The notes under the pieces: generated by a model | What the model saw: the letters and a program-made list of their open reading frames with translations, nothing else | Databases searched by the model: none | What the model was told of the DNA's origin: nothing | Assembly (NCBI GenBank): GCA_004562975.1 | Contig: SFQP01000004.1 | Span: forward strand, 1 to 56,645 | Length of the DNA: 56,645 bases | Source: a bacterium | GTDB lineage: Bacteria; Bacteroidota; Bacteroidia; Bacteroidales; Bacteroidaceae | Direction: 5' to 3' | Shown here: piece after piece, positions 34,915 through 44,124 of the stretch | How positions within the stretch are numbered: position 1 is the first letter of the stretch | How the letters are laid out: every line of letters begins with the position of its first letter | Made by a program: the position numbers and the translations under genes

Positions 34915-36033
34915 TCACTGCACCACGCGTCCGTAGGAGTATTCTCCTTTTTTGACGACATTGCCGTTGGCGTCGTATTCGACATACTTTCCGTGCTTTT
35001 GGCCATGGGAGTAGGTGCAGTCTATGCGTGTGCCGTCGGCGCGGACTTCTACCGATTTGCCGTCGCGCTTGCCTTCCTTGAAGATGCCTTTGAAGCGTCC
35101 GCCGCCTGCATAGCGCAAAACGCCTTCGCCGTCCATTTGGTTATTCTTCCATTCGCCGTTGTATTCGTCACCGTTTTTCCATTTGTACACGCCGCGCCCA
35201 TGCATCATGTTGTTCTTCCATGCTCCGGTATAGGTGGCCACGCCCTTCCAGTGGAATGTGCCCTGTCCGCTCTGCTCGCCGTTGAGGAAGCTGCCCACGT
35301 AGCTGTCGCCGTTGGCAAAACGGAATGTGCCTTCACCTGTCCGCTCGCCCATGAGGTACTGGCCTTCGTACACGTCGCCGTTGCGGAATTTGTAGATGCC
35401 ACGGCCTTCCTGCATGTCGTTTTTCCATTCGCCGGTATAGGTGTCACCGTCGGCGTAGATGTAGGTGCCGCGTCCATTGCGCTGGTTGTCGGACCAGTTA
35501 CCATCGTAGCGTGAACCGTCGTTCCAGTCGAACACGCCCTTGCCGCATTTCTTGTCATCTGCCCATTCTCCACGGTAATAGGCTCCGCTCTTGTAGGTGT
35601 AGGTGCCCTTGCCGTTGCGTTTGTCGTCCTTCCATGCGCCTTCGTAGACATCGCCGTTGTAATAGTACATCACGCCTTGTCCTTCTTTCCTGTTGCGGAA
35701 CCAGAGGCCGACATAGCGGTTGTTGTTGACGGCGTAGAAAGTGCCGCGTCCGTTGCGCTCGTTTTTGGTCCAGTTGCCTTCATAGCGGGAACCGTCGGCG
35801 GCGGTAAATGTGCCTTCGCCGTGTCTCAGCCCTTTAACGAATGTTCCTTCGTAGGTATCGCCGTTTTCATACTGTACCTTGCCCTTACCGCCGGGCTTGC
35901 CGGAAATGAGTTCGCCGGTGTAGATGCCGCCGTCTTTCAGCGTACATGAACCGACTACGATTTTCTGGGCCTGAATGGTGCAAAGGCCGAGGAGGGCGAG
36001 GCATATGGTTGCGAGTTTTCTTTGCATAATCAT
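34915..36033 (-). CDS. Secreted MORN-repeat protein
   Basis: The product is 372 residues. A signal peptide (QRKLATICLALLGLCTIQAQ) is followed by about 13 MORN repeats of 23 residues (YTGEL, YEGTF, YEGNW, YVGLW, YEGAW, YRGEW, YDGNW, YTGEW, YEGQY, YVGSF, YTGAW, YNGEW, FKGIF). MORN repeats form beta-hairpin sheets that bind lipids or proteins. Two ATGs lie 6 nt apart (36033 and 36027); either gives the signal peptide. The function is unknown; secretion suggests the periplasm or cell surface. Confidence 0.85.
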   Translation of the reverse strand: MIMQRKLATICLALLGLCTIQAQKIVVGSCTLKDGGIYTGELISGKPGGKGKVQYENGDTYEGTFVKGLRHGEGTFTAADGSRYEGNWTKNERNGRGTFYAVNNNRYVGLWFRNRKEGQGVMYYYNGDVYEGAWKDDKRNGKGTYTYKSGAYYRGEWADDKKCGKGVFDWNDGSRYDGNWSDNQRNGRGTYIYADGDTYTGEWKNDMQEGRGIYKFRNGDVYEGQYLMGERTGEGTFRFANGDSYVGSFLNGEQSGQGTFHWKGVATYTGAWKNNMMHGRGVYKWKNGDEYNGEWKNNQMDGEGVLRYAGGGRFKGIFKEGKRDGKSVEVRADGTRIDCTYSHGQKHGKYVEYDANGNVVKKGEYSYGRVVQ

Positions 36034-36272
36034 AGGAAATGGGGATATGACTGTGTATTGTCGGGGTTTTCAGGAGGTTATTGTAGGGTTACAGGTTGTT
36101 GTCGGGGGTTCAGGATAATGGGTTGGAACTTGTCGGGCCGGAATGATGGCAATATGATCCATAAGGTTCAGCCGGTTATCGGGAAGGGGGCTGCGGCAGA
36201 CTCGCTGTGCAGTACTTTTCTGTTAATGTGCCCGTCGTCATGGGGCAGCTGACAGGTCTTCGTTAGAAGATG

Positions 36273-38666
36273 CTACTCGAAATAGTTGTCGGCTGCCGAT
36301 TTGCCTTTCGGTTTTGGGGCGGGATCTGCCGGAACGGATTCGTTGCTTCCGCCGTCGTTTGCGCCGGTCTCTCCGTCGTCGGATTCCTCTTTATGGGCCT
36401 GACGTGACTGTCTGCGGCGTTCGAGTTCGGCTTCGGGTACTTCGAAATCGGCTTCGGGGTCGTAACCCAAAGAGCGGTCTGCATAGACGCGCCGCATATA
36501 GAGTGCCCAAATGGGGAGGGCGGATGCCGAGCCTTGGCCGATGGCGGTGGAGTTGAAATGGATGTCGCGCTCATCGCCTCCCACCCAAACGGAGGTGACC
36601 AATTGGGGAACACAGCCCACGAACCAACCATCGGAGTTGTTGTTGGTCGTTCCCGTCTTGCCGGCAATGGGGTTTTCCATCTGGTAGGCATAACGTAACC
36701 TGCGTCCGGTGCCGTAGTCTATGACGGCTTTCATCATGTCGATCATGTTGTAGGCGGTTTCCTCGCTGTAGACCTCGTTGGTACGCGGCGAGAACTCTGC
36801 GACCACATTGCCTTCGTTGTCCTCGATACGGGTGACCAGCAACGGGGCGCGGCGAATGCCTTTCTGGACGAATGCGGTGTAGGCTGAAGCCAATTCCACG
36901 GGGGTGATGTCACAGGTGCCGAGGCAAAGGGGGAGGGATGGGTACATATTGTAATTGGCCACTCCCAAATCGTAAAGGTCGCGCACAAGGCCTTGCCCGG
37001 TGGGGTCTATCTGGTACATGAGTTCAGCCGTCACCCAGTTGTTGGATTGGCTCAACCCCCACTTGAGGGTCACTTCGCTGCCGTACCGTGCCCGGCTTCC
37101 GTTACGCGGACACCAGTTGCCGTAGCTTCGCTGCACGTTGAGGATGGTGGTGTTGGGTGTCATGCCGCCTTGCAGTCCCATGGCATAGACAAAGGGTTTC
37201 ATCGTCGAGCCGATTTGCCGCCGCCCCACCATGGCCATGTCGTATTGGAAATGCGAGAAGTCGGGACCTCCCACGTATGCCTTGACTTGTCCGGTACGGG
37301 GGTCAATGGAGACCAAGGACGAACGCATGAATTTCTTGTAATAGAGGATGGAATCCACGGGTGTCATCACGGTATCCACATCGCCATGGTAGGTGAACAC
37401 GGTCATGGGCACCTTGGTGCGGAACGACCGGTCAATCTCTTCATCCGTTGCGCCAGCCGCCTTCATGAGCCTGTAACGCTCTGACTGCCGCATAGCAAGG
37501 CGTATCCGTTTCCTTACCTGGCTGCTGCTTAAGTCGGAACTGTAAGGGAAGTTAGGCGAACTGCGCCGCTCTGCCTCGAATATGGGCTGGAGCTTGCCGG
37601 CCATCTGTTTCCTGACAGCTTCTTCGGCATAACGCTGCATACGTGAGTCAATGGTGGTATATACCTTCAGGCCATCGGTGTAGATGTCATAGTCGGAACC
37701 GTCGCGCTTGTGGTTTTTCTTGCACCAGCCGTAAAGGGGGTCGGTTTCCCATTTCAGCGAGTCTTCATAAAACTGCTGCCTTTGCCAGTCCTGATAATCG
37801 CTTGCCACGGGTTTGCTGGCCATCATGATACGCCTGAGGTATTCTCTCAGATAGGCACATGGGCCGATTTTGTGGTCCACCCGGTGGAAATTCAGCTTCA
37901 GCGGCTCGTCTTTCAGCGTGGCGTATTCCGCTTCCGACAGTTTGCCGGCCTTCACCATTTGCTCCAACACTACATTGCGGCGGTTGCGGCACCTTTCGGG
38001 TTCACGGACGGGATTGAAATAGGAGGGGTTCTTGCACATGCCCACCAGCGTTGCGCTTTCGCAAAGTGTCAGATCGCGAGGCGATTTGCCGAAATACACA
38101 CTGGCCGCCGTCTTGATTCCTACGGCATTGTGGAGGAAGTCGAAGTAGTTGAGATAGAGGGTCAGGATTTCCTCCTTGGTGTAATGTCTTTCCAGTTCCA
38201 CCGCGATGACCCATTCGATGGGCTTCTGCATCAGTCGTTGCAGGGTGGTCTCAGCCGTTTCGGAGTAAAGCTGTTTGGCCAGCTGCTGGGTGATGGTGCT
38301 GCCGCCTCCGGCTTCGCGGTGTCCCATGATGCCTCTTTTCACCACGGCTCTCATCAGGGCACGGGTGTCGATACCGGAATGCTCGAAGAAGCGGACATCC
38401 TCTGTTGACACCAAGGCATCAAAAACATGGGGATTGATGCTGTCATAGCCCACGAAAACGCGGTTCTCGTTCCGCGACCATGTGCCCATCAACCGCCCGT
38501 CTGCACTGATTATCTGCGTAGCAAACTTGCTGATAGGGCTTTGCAGTTCGGCTATGGGCGGCATGTAACCGATCCAACCACGTTCTACGCTGACTACGAA
38601 AGCTACGGTCAGCAATACCACCAGCGTATAGGTAATCCACAATATTTTGACAAACTTTCTTCTCAT
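36273..38666 (-). CDS. Penicillin-binding protein 1A (transglycosylase/transpeptidase)
   Basis: The product is 797 residues. One N-terminal membrane helix ('ITYTLVVLLTVAFVV') precedes the GT51 domain with 'EDVRFFEHSGIDTRALMRAV', 'GGGSTITQQLAKQLY' and 'KEEILTLYLN'. The transpeptidase has SxxK in 'IGSTMKPF', SxN in 'LSQSNNW' and KTG in 'GKTGTTNNNSDGWFVG'. The C-terminal tail is charged and low-complexity, ending DNYFE. It polymerises and crosslinks peptidoglycan at the outer face of the inner membrane. Divergent from the capsule-export gene. Confidence 0.93.
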   Translation of the reverse strand: MRRKFVKILWITYTLVVLLTVAFVVSVERGWIGYMPPIAELQSPISKFATQIISADGRLMGTWSRNENRVFVGYDSINPHVFDALVSTEDVRFFEHSGIDTRALMRAVVKRGIMGHREAGGGSTITQQLAKQLYSETAETTLQRLMQKPIEWVIAVELERHYTKEEILTLYLNYFDFLHNAVGIKTAASVYFGKSPRDLTLCESATLVGMCKNPSYFNPVREPERCRNRRNVVLEQMVKAGKLSEAEYATLKDEPLKLNFHRVDHKIGPCAYLREYLRRIMMASKPVASDYQDWQRQQFYEDSLKWETDPLYGWCKKNHKRDGSDYDIYTDGLKVYTTIDSRMQRYAEEAVRKQMAGKLQPIFEAERRSSPNFPYSSDLSSSQVRKRIRLAMRQSERYRLMKAAGATDEEIDRSFRTKVPMTVFTYHGDVDTVMTPVDSILYYKKFMRSSLVSIDPRTGQVKAYVGGPDFSHFQYDMAMVGRRQIGSTMKPFVYAMGLQGGMTPNTTILNVQRSYGNWCPRNGSRARYGSEVTLKWGLSQSNNWVTAELMYQIDPTGQGLVRDLYDLGVANYNMYPSLPLCLGTCDITPVELASAYTAFVQKGIRRAPLLVTRIEDNEGNVVAEFSPRTNEVYSEETAYNMIDMMKAVIDYGTGRRLRYAYQMENPIAGKTGTTNNNSDGWFVGCVPQLVTSVWVGGDERDIHFNSTAIGQGSASALPIWALYMRRVYADRSLGYDPEADFEVPEAELERRRQSRQAHKEESDDGETGANDGGSNESVPADPAPKPKGKSAADNYFE

Positions 38667-38738
38667 AATTATCCAAAGGCTGTAAAGTGTGAAACAACCT
38701 CACATTGTCTGCATCAACTATTTCTCCACTTCACCGTG

Positions 38739-38746
38739 CAAACATA
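38739..38746 (-). promoter_or_regulatory. -7 box of the PBP1A gene (minus strand)
   Basis: On the minus strand TATGTTTG fits TAnnTTTG, 73 bp before the start codon. No clear -33 element. Confidence 0.4.
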
Positions 38747-38966
38747 CATAAATCTCTGCAAACTACAGGCTTTGCCAATTGACATTTTTAAATACAGCAC
38801 TTTACTTGACCGCCACCAGAAGAGAAATGCACCAAATCATGACTGTAACGAACAGTTGATTGGCCGCCCAAGCCCAATAACCAACCATGTACTAAACATT
38901 CTTCCTGCCTTACAGCTGGATTGCCAAAAAAACAGGCATGAAAGTATGGTGATGAGAAAAACTTAT

Positions 38967-38974
38967 TACTTTTG
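38967..38974 (+). promoter_or_regulatory. -7 box of the OPX gene
   Basis: TACTTTTG fits TAnnTTTG and lies 95 bp before the start at 39069; no clear -33 element. Confidence 0.45.
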
Positions 38975-39068
38975 CAATATTTTAAAGTATTTCCGTTCTA
39001 TAAAAGGACAGGCGGCTCAAGGAAGTCCTCCTGTTCCCGCAAAACAAGATACCCAATTAATATCGTTC

Positions 39069-41545
39069 ATGAAACTTCAAAGAATTCTCATCGCTCTCAC
39101 CCTCCTGATGGGTGTCACGCTCAATGTATCAGCCCAAACGTCAATGACTGACAACCAGGTGATGCAATTCATGATCAAGGAAAACGAACGTGGCACTTCG
39201 CGGGCTGATATTGTCACCAAGCTGATTGAGAGAGGGGTGAGCATCGAACAAATCAAGCGTATCCGTGAAAAGTATGAGAAGCAGCAATCCGGAACGGTCA
39301 TTGGTGCGAAAAACATCAGCGGATATGATGAGAAGAACCGGCTGCGCCAGAACAATGGGGAGGGGAAAGCTGAGGTGCTGGGAAACAACCAACGCAATGC
39401 CCCACAACAGGCGGTGAATACCAACCTCATGTCGGAAAAGCAACGCAGAGCTTACGATAGGGAACGCAGAAACAGCTATCTTGACGAGATGGATGCCTTT
39501 ATGCCCGACTCGCTGGACGGGTTGCAAATTCCCTATGACTCCTACGCTCTGACTACAAAAAACGGGAAGCAGGTGTTCGGACGGAACATATTCAACAACC
39601 GCAACCTGACTTTTGAACCCAACATGAACATCGCCATGCCGGATGACTACCGCCTCGGGCCTGGCGACGAGGTTTTTGTGGATGTTTGGGGAGCTTCACA
39701 ACAGCGTTATGAATGTACCGTCACCCCCGAAGGGGTCATCAACATCGAGAATTACGGCCCCGTAGCCGTCAACGGACTTACGGTGGCGCAGGCCAACCAA
39801 CGCGTTCGTTCCACACTTGGGCAGCGTTATGGCGGCTCTAACATCCGGCTCACTGTCGGACAGACCAAAACCATCACAGTCAATGTCATGGGCGAAGTGA
39901 TGGTGCCCGGAACCTACACACTCTCAGCATTCTCAACTGTGTTCAATGCCCTGTACATGGCAGGAGGAACCAACGACATCGGTACGTTGCGTAACATCAA
40001 GATTTACCGGAAAGGCCGCCTCATCTCCACTTGCGATATATACGATTACATTCTCGGGGGCAACATGAAAGGCAACATCCGCCTGTCCTCCGAAGATGTC
40101 ATCATCGTGGAACCTTACGAATGCCTCGTGGAGATAGCCGGTAAGGTGAAACGCCCCATGATGTACGAAATGAAGCAGAACGAGAGCGTCGGCACACTTA
40201 TCAAATATGCCGGAGGCTTCAAGGGCGATGCCTACAAGTCGCACGTGCGGCTGATACGCAAAGCCAAAGACATGATGTCGGTCTATTCCATTGACGATTT
40301 CGAAACCAACACGTTCCAACTGGCCGATGGCGACTCCCTTTATGTTGACAGCGTGCTTCACCGCTACAACAATATGGTAGAATTAAAGGGAGCAGTGATG
40401 CGTCCCGGCTTGTTCCAGATGGACGGGAACATCACAACCCTGCGACAGCTCATCGAAGCGGCTGGCGGACTGCGCGAGGATGCCTTTGCTGCCCGCGGTA
40501 TGATTCACCGCCGGCTGGAAGACCGCTCTTTGGAAGTGCTGGCTGTAGACATCAAAGGCATATTAGATCACACCGTGGCCGACATTTCCCTGAAAAACGA
40601 AGATGTCGTCTTCATCCCCTCCCAAAGACTGATGCAAGAAGAGAAAATCTTCACCATCAACGGTGAGATAAACTATCCCGGTACATACGAATATGCAACG
40701 AACACCACCTTGGAGGACTTGATTTTGCAGGCAGGTGGTCTGAAAGATGCAGCCTCTGTCGTCAAAGTGGACGTGTGGCCAAATCGTTCACCTTCGCGCT
40801 GAAAGACGGCTTTGTGGTCGACGGCCCTCCCGGCTTTGTGCTCGAGCCCTTCGATGAAGTGTTTGTCAGACGTTCCCCCGGTTATGTCGAACAGCAGCAC
40901 GTTTCGGTTGCAGGCGAAGTGGCGTTTGAAGGCACCTATGTGTTGGCCAGCAAAGGTATGCGTCTCACCGACCTCATCAAGACATCCGGCGGCCTGACCA
41001 AAGAAGCGTATGCCAAAGGTGCCCATCTCGAACGTATGCTCACACCCGAAGAGAGAATCAAACAGCAAACCATGATCAAGCTGGCCGTCAGCGGCGACTC
41101 TGTTGACACCCGTTTGCTGGAAATGGGCGACAAGCAGATGGTAGGTATTGATTTGGAAAAAGCCTTGGACAATCCAGGTGATGACAGATGGGACATCGTG
41201 CTGCGCGAGGGCGACAAACTGATAGTCCCGCAATACTCCAACACCGTAACCATCAACGGGCAAGTGATGTACCCCAACTCCGTGGCCTACCGCTCAGGAG
41301 CCAAGCTGTCCTACTACATTGATCAGGCCGGTGGCTACGGAATGCGTGCCAAACGCAAGCGCGTGTTTGCCGTCAACATGAACGGAACGGTCACCCGGGT
41401 CCGTTCGGCCAAGGACATAACCCCGGGCTGCACCATCCTTGTTCCCTCGAAAGCCCGAAAGCGCAGCATGTCGTTCGGCGAAATCGTATCAATCGGTACC
41501 ATGACAGCCACCCTCGGTACAGTGATTGCCACTCTGCTCAAATAA
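39069..41545 (+). pseudogene. Wza/OPX-type polysaccharide export protein split by an out-of-frame deletion
   Basis: The first frame (39069-40802, 577 residues) has a signal peptide (KLQRILIALTLLMGVTLNVSAQ), the poly-export domain ('DYRLGPGDEVFVDVWGASQQRYECTVTPEGVINIENYG') and several SLBB domains, then runs into 13 foreign residues and TGA. The second frame (from 40775 to 41545) continues with 'AKSFTFALKDGF' and two more SLBB units, 'GTMTATLGTVIATLL' at the end being the C-terminal helix. In homologues a stretch of about 20 residues lies between 'KVDV' and 'AKSFTFALKDGF'; it is missing here, with loss of frame near 40772-40778. The protein should form the outer-membrane capsule export channel. 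No other capsule genes are adjacent. The break could also be a sequence error. Confidence 0.85.
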
Positions 41546-41607
41546 ATAGCGCGTAGACTTCTCGTGCTTCGACGGGAGCACTTATAACATGAACTCAAAT
41601 ATTTTAG

Positions 41608-41647
41608 GCGTAATCATCAGGAACCATCCCGGTGATTACGCCTTTTT
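41608..41647. terminator. Terminator between the OPX gene and nadE
   Basis: GGCGTAATCA (41608-41617) pairs with TGATTACGCC (41633-41642) and is followed by TTTTT. It separates the convergent genes. Confidence 0.85.
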
Positions 41648-41680
41648 CCATAAAACAAGTTTCAACTTAAAATGTCAGGC

Positions 41681-43642
41681 TTATTCCGCCTCCTCAGCCG
41701 TTCCCTCCAGCTCGTGCAGCCAAGCATCGGCATTGGCATCCGAAGGCATCCGCCAATCGCCACGTGGACTCAGCGAGCAACTGCCCACCTTCGGTCCGTC
41801 AGGCATACAGGAACGCTTGAACTGTTGGCTGAAGAAACGTCTGTAGAAAACCGTCAGCCACTTCTTGATCACTTCAGGGGTATAAGCCATTGTCCCCTGC
41901 GTACCGTCAAAGGCGCGACAAGCCAGGAACAACACTTTCTGGGGGCGGAAGCCGAAACGCAATGTCTGATACAGGAAGAAATCGTGGAGTTCGTAAGGCC
42001 CTACGAGGTCCTCCGTCACCTGCGAAATATTGCCATCCTCGTCAGCGGGTAACAGCTCCGGACTGACCGGCGTGTCCACAATGTCGAGCAATGTGTGGCG
42101 CACACTGTCATCCTCCATACCCTGGGCGATCCAAGCCACCAGGTGGCGCACCAGCGTCTTCGGGACAGAAGCGTTCACCCCGTACATACTCATGTGGTCG
42201 CCGTTATAGGTAGCCCATCCCAGAGCCAGTTCGCTCAGGTCACCCGTACCCACCACGAAGCCCCCCGTCTGTCCCGCAGCATCCATCAGGATTTGCGTAC
42301 GTTCCCGGGCCTGGGAATTTTCATAAGTCAGGTCGTGAACATGAATGTCGTGCCCCAGGTCATTGAAATGCAAGGTCACGGCATCCGCAATGCTGATTTC
42401 TCGCATCGTGATGCCCAATAACTTCATGAGGTTCACGGCGTTCGTATAAGTGCGGTCCGTCGTGCCGAAGCCGGGCATCGTGATGCCCACGATACCGCGA
42501 CGGTCACGTTCCAAGAGGTCGAAAGCGTGTACTGCCACGAGCAGTGCCAACGTACTGTCCAGTCCGCCGCTGATGCCCACGACCACCGTTTTGGCGTGCG
42601 TATGCTCAATGCGGCGTGCCAGTCCCGCACTCTGTATATGCAGAATTTCCTCGCAGCGGCGTGCCAGTGCCTCCCCTTTGGGAACAAAAGGCAACGGTTC
42701 CACACGCCTCGTCAGTTCAAAAGGAACATTCGACCTATACGGCTCCAGTTCCGAAACCCTGCAAGAAGGGAGTGCGCGCAATGCAGCCGGCAGGGAGAAA
42801 GTCGTGTTCACCCTGCGTTCGGCTCGCAAGCGTTCCACGTCGATTTCGCTGTAAATGATTTGTCCTTTCATGGCAAACCGCTCCGCCTCGGCCAGTATGT
42901 GGCCGTTCTCACAGATGTAAGCCCGTCCGCTGAACACCAAGTCCTGCGTACTCTCGCCGTAGCCGCACCCCGCATAGACATAACCCGCCAGCAAACGTGC
43001 GCTCTGGCTTTCTATCAGGCTGCGCAGGTAAGAAGTCTTCCCCACCAGTTCGTTGCTTGCACTGAGGTTGAAGATGATGTCCGCACCGCGCATCGCCAGG
43101 TAACTACCCGGCGGCACCGGAGCCCAAAGATCCTCGCAAATCTCGATGCCGAAAGTGCAATGCGACGAGCGGAACAGCAGATTTGTCCCGAAAGGTATCG
43201 TCTGGCCGCACAGCCGGATTTGCCGGCCATCCTCCAGCACATCCCCCGAAGTGAACCACCGTTGTTCGTAAAACTCCTTATAATTGGGCAAATGCGTTTT
43301 GGGAACCAACCCATGGATTTTACCGCGTTGGATGACAGCCGCACAGTTGAAAAGTTTGTTGTCAGCCGCCACCGGAACCCCGATAAGTGCCGTGATGCCC
43401 AGTCCGAGGCTGAACTCCATCAACTTCAGCAAAGAAGCCTCCGCCTCGTCCAGCAAGAGCTGTTGCTGAAACAAGTCCTGACAAGTATAGGCGGTCACGC
43501 AAAGCTCGGGCAGACAGATGATTTCAGCTCCCTGTCCGTCCGCCATCGCCATCATGTTTTCAATCTGCTGAATGTTAAACGCGCAGTCAGCAACCCTCAC
43601 TGGGGGAATGCCGGCCGCCACTTTAATAAAACCGTGTTGCAT
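41681..43642 (-). CDS. nadE: Glutamine-dependent NAD+ synthetase
   Basis: The product is 653 residues. The N-terminal nitrilase-type glutaminase has 'GAEIICLPELCVTAYTC', 'GLVPKTHLPNYKEFYE' and 'TFGIEICEDLW' (catalytic E-K-C). The C-terminal synthetase has the PP-loop 'VVGISGGLDSTLALLV' and 'GTGDLSELALGWATYNGDHMSMYGVNASVPKTLVR'. It amidates nicotinate adenine dinucleotide to NAD+ in the cytoplasm. Intact and full length. Confidence 0.96.
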   Translation of the reverse strand: MQHGFIKVAAGIPPVRVADCAFNIQQIENMMAMADGQGAEIICLPELCVTAYTCQDLFQQQLLLDEAEASLLKLMEFSLGLGITALIGVPVAADNKLFNCAAVIQRGKIHGLVPKTHLPNYKEFYEQRWFTSGDVLEDGRQIRLCGQTIPFGTNLLFRSSHCTFGIEICEDLWAPVPPGSYLAMRGADIIFNLSASNELVGKTSYLRSLIESQSARLLAGYVYAGCGYGESTQDLVFSGRAYICENGHILAEAERFAMKGQIIYSEIDVERLRAERRVNTTFSLPAALRALPSCRVSELEPYRSNVPFELTRRVEPLPFVPKGEALARRCEEILHIQSAGLARRIEHTHAKTVVVGISGGLDSTLALLVAVHAFDLLERDRRGIVGITMPGFGTTDRTYTNAVNLMKLLGITMREISIADAVTLHFNDLGHDIHVHDLTYENSQARERTQILMDAAGQTGGFVVGTGDLSELALGWATYNGDHMSMYGVNASVPKTLVRHLVAWIAQGMEDDSVRHTLLDIVDTPVSPELLPADEDGNISQVTEDLVGPYELHDFFLYQTLRFGFRPQKVLFLACRAFDGTQGTMAYTPEVIKKWLTVFYRRFFSQQFKRSCMPDGPKVGSCSLSPRGDWRMPSDANADAWLHELEGTAEEAE

Positions 43643-43893
43643 TGTGTTCGTGCCGTTTCGTTATCAATACCCCCTTGGTATCAGCCAACCAAAGGGGAAA
43701 ATACAAAAAGGGCTGTACCGGTGATGTGATGAAACTCCGAGCGAATAGGATTTGAGTGCTAATCAGTCTCTGTAATCCGACCCTACACCTTGCGATGCAT
43801 ATCGGCACGCCATTGAACAAACCAGCTTGTCTCGGTTTTCACGTAATTATTGATGAGTATCCCAATCTAACCGGTACAGCCTGTATGGTGATG

Positions 43894-43924
43894 CAAATAT
43901 ACGTACATCCCCATTTCACCCAAA
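43894..43924 (-). promoter_or_regulatory. Promoter of nadE (minus strand)
   Basis: On the minus strand TTTG at 43924-43921 and TATATTTG at 43901-43894 form a -33/-7 pair with a 19-bp gap, about 250 bp before nadE. The rest of the 482-bp gap 43643-44124 holds only AT-rich DNA and a possible weak malQ -7 box (TACATTTA near 44007). Confidence 0.55.
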
Positions 43925-44124
43925 GTTTTGTCCTCATTTTTTTGAACCCAAACAGAATTTTTGCGGTTTTTATCAGATGGTTTGCGGCAAACCGCCAAAT
44001 CTTTCTACATTTACCGCCATTTAGGGGAATTTCCCCGATAGGCAAACATCCCCATCCGGATAATATACCCATATAATATATATTGTGTACCCCTTGGGCT
44101 GCACGACCTTAAACAGACCATTCC

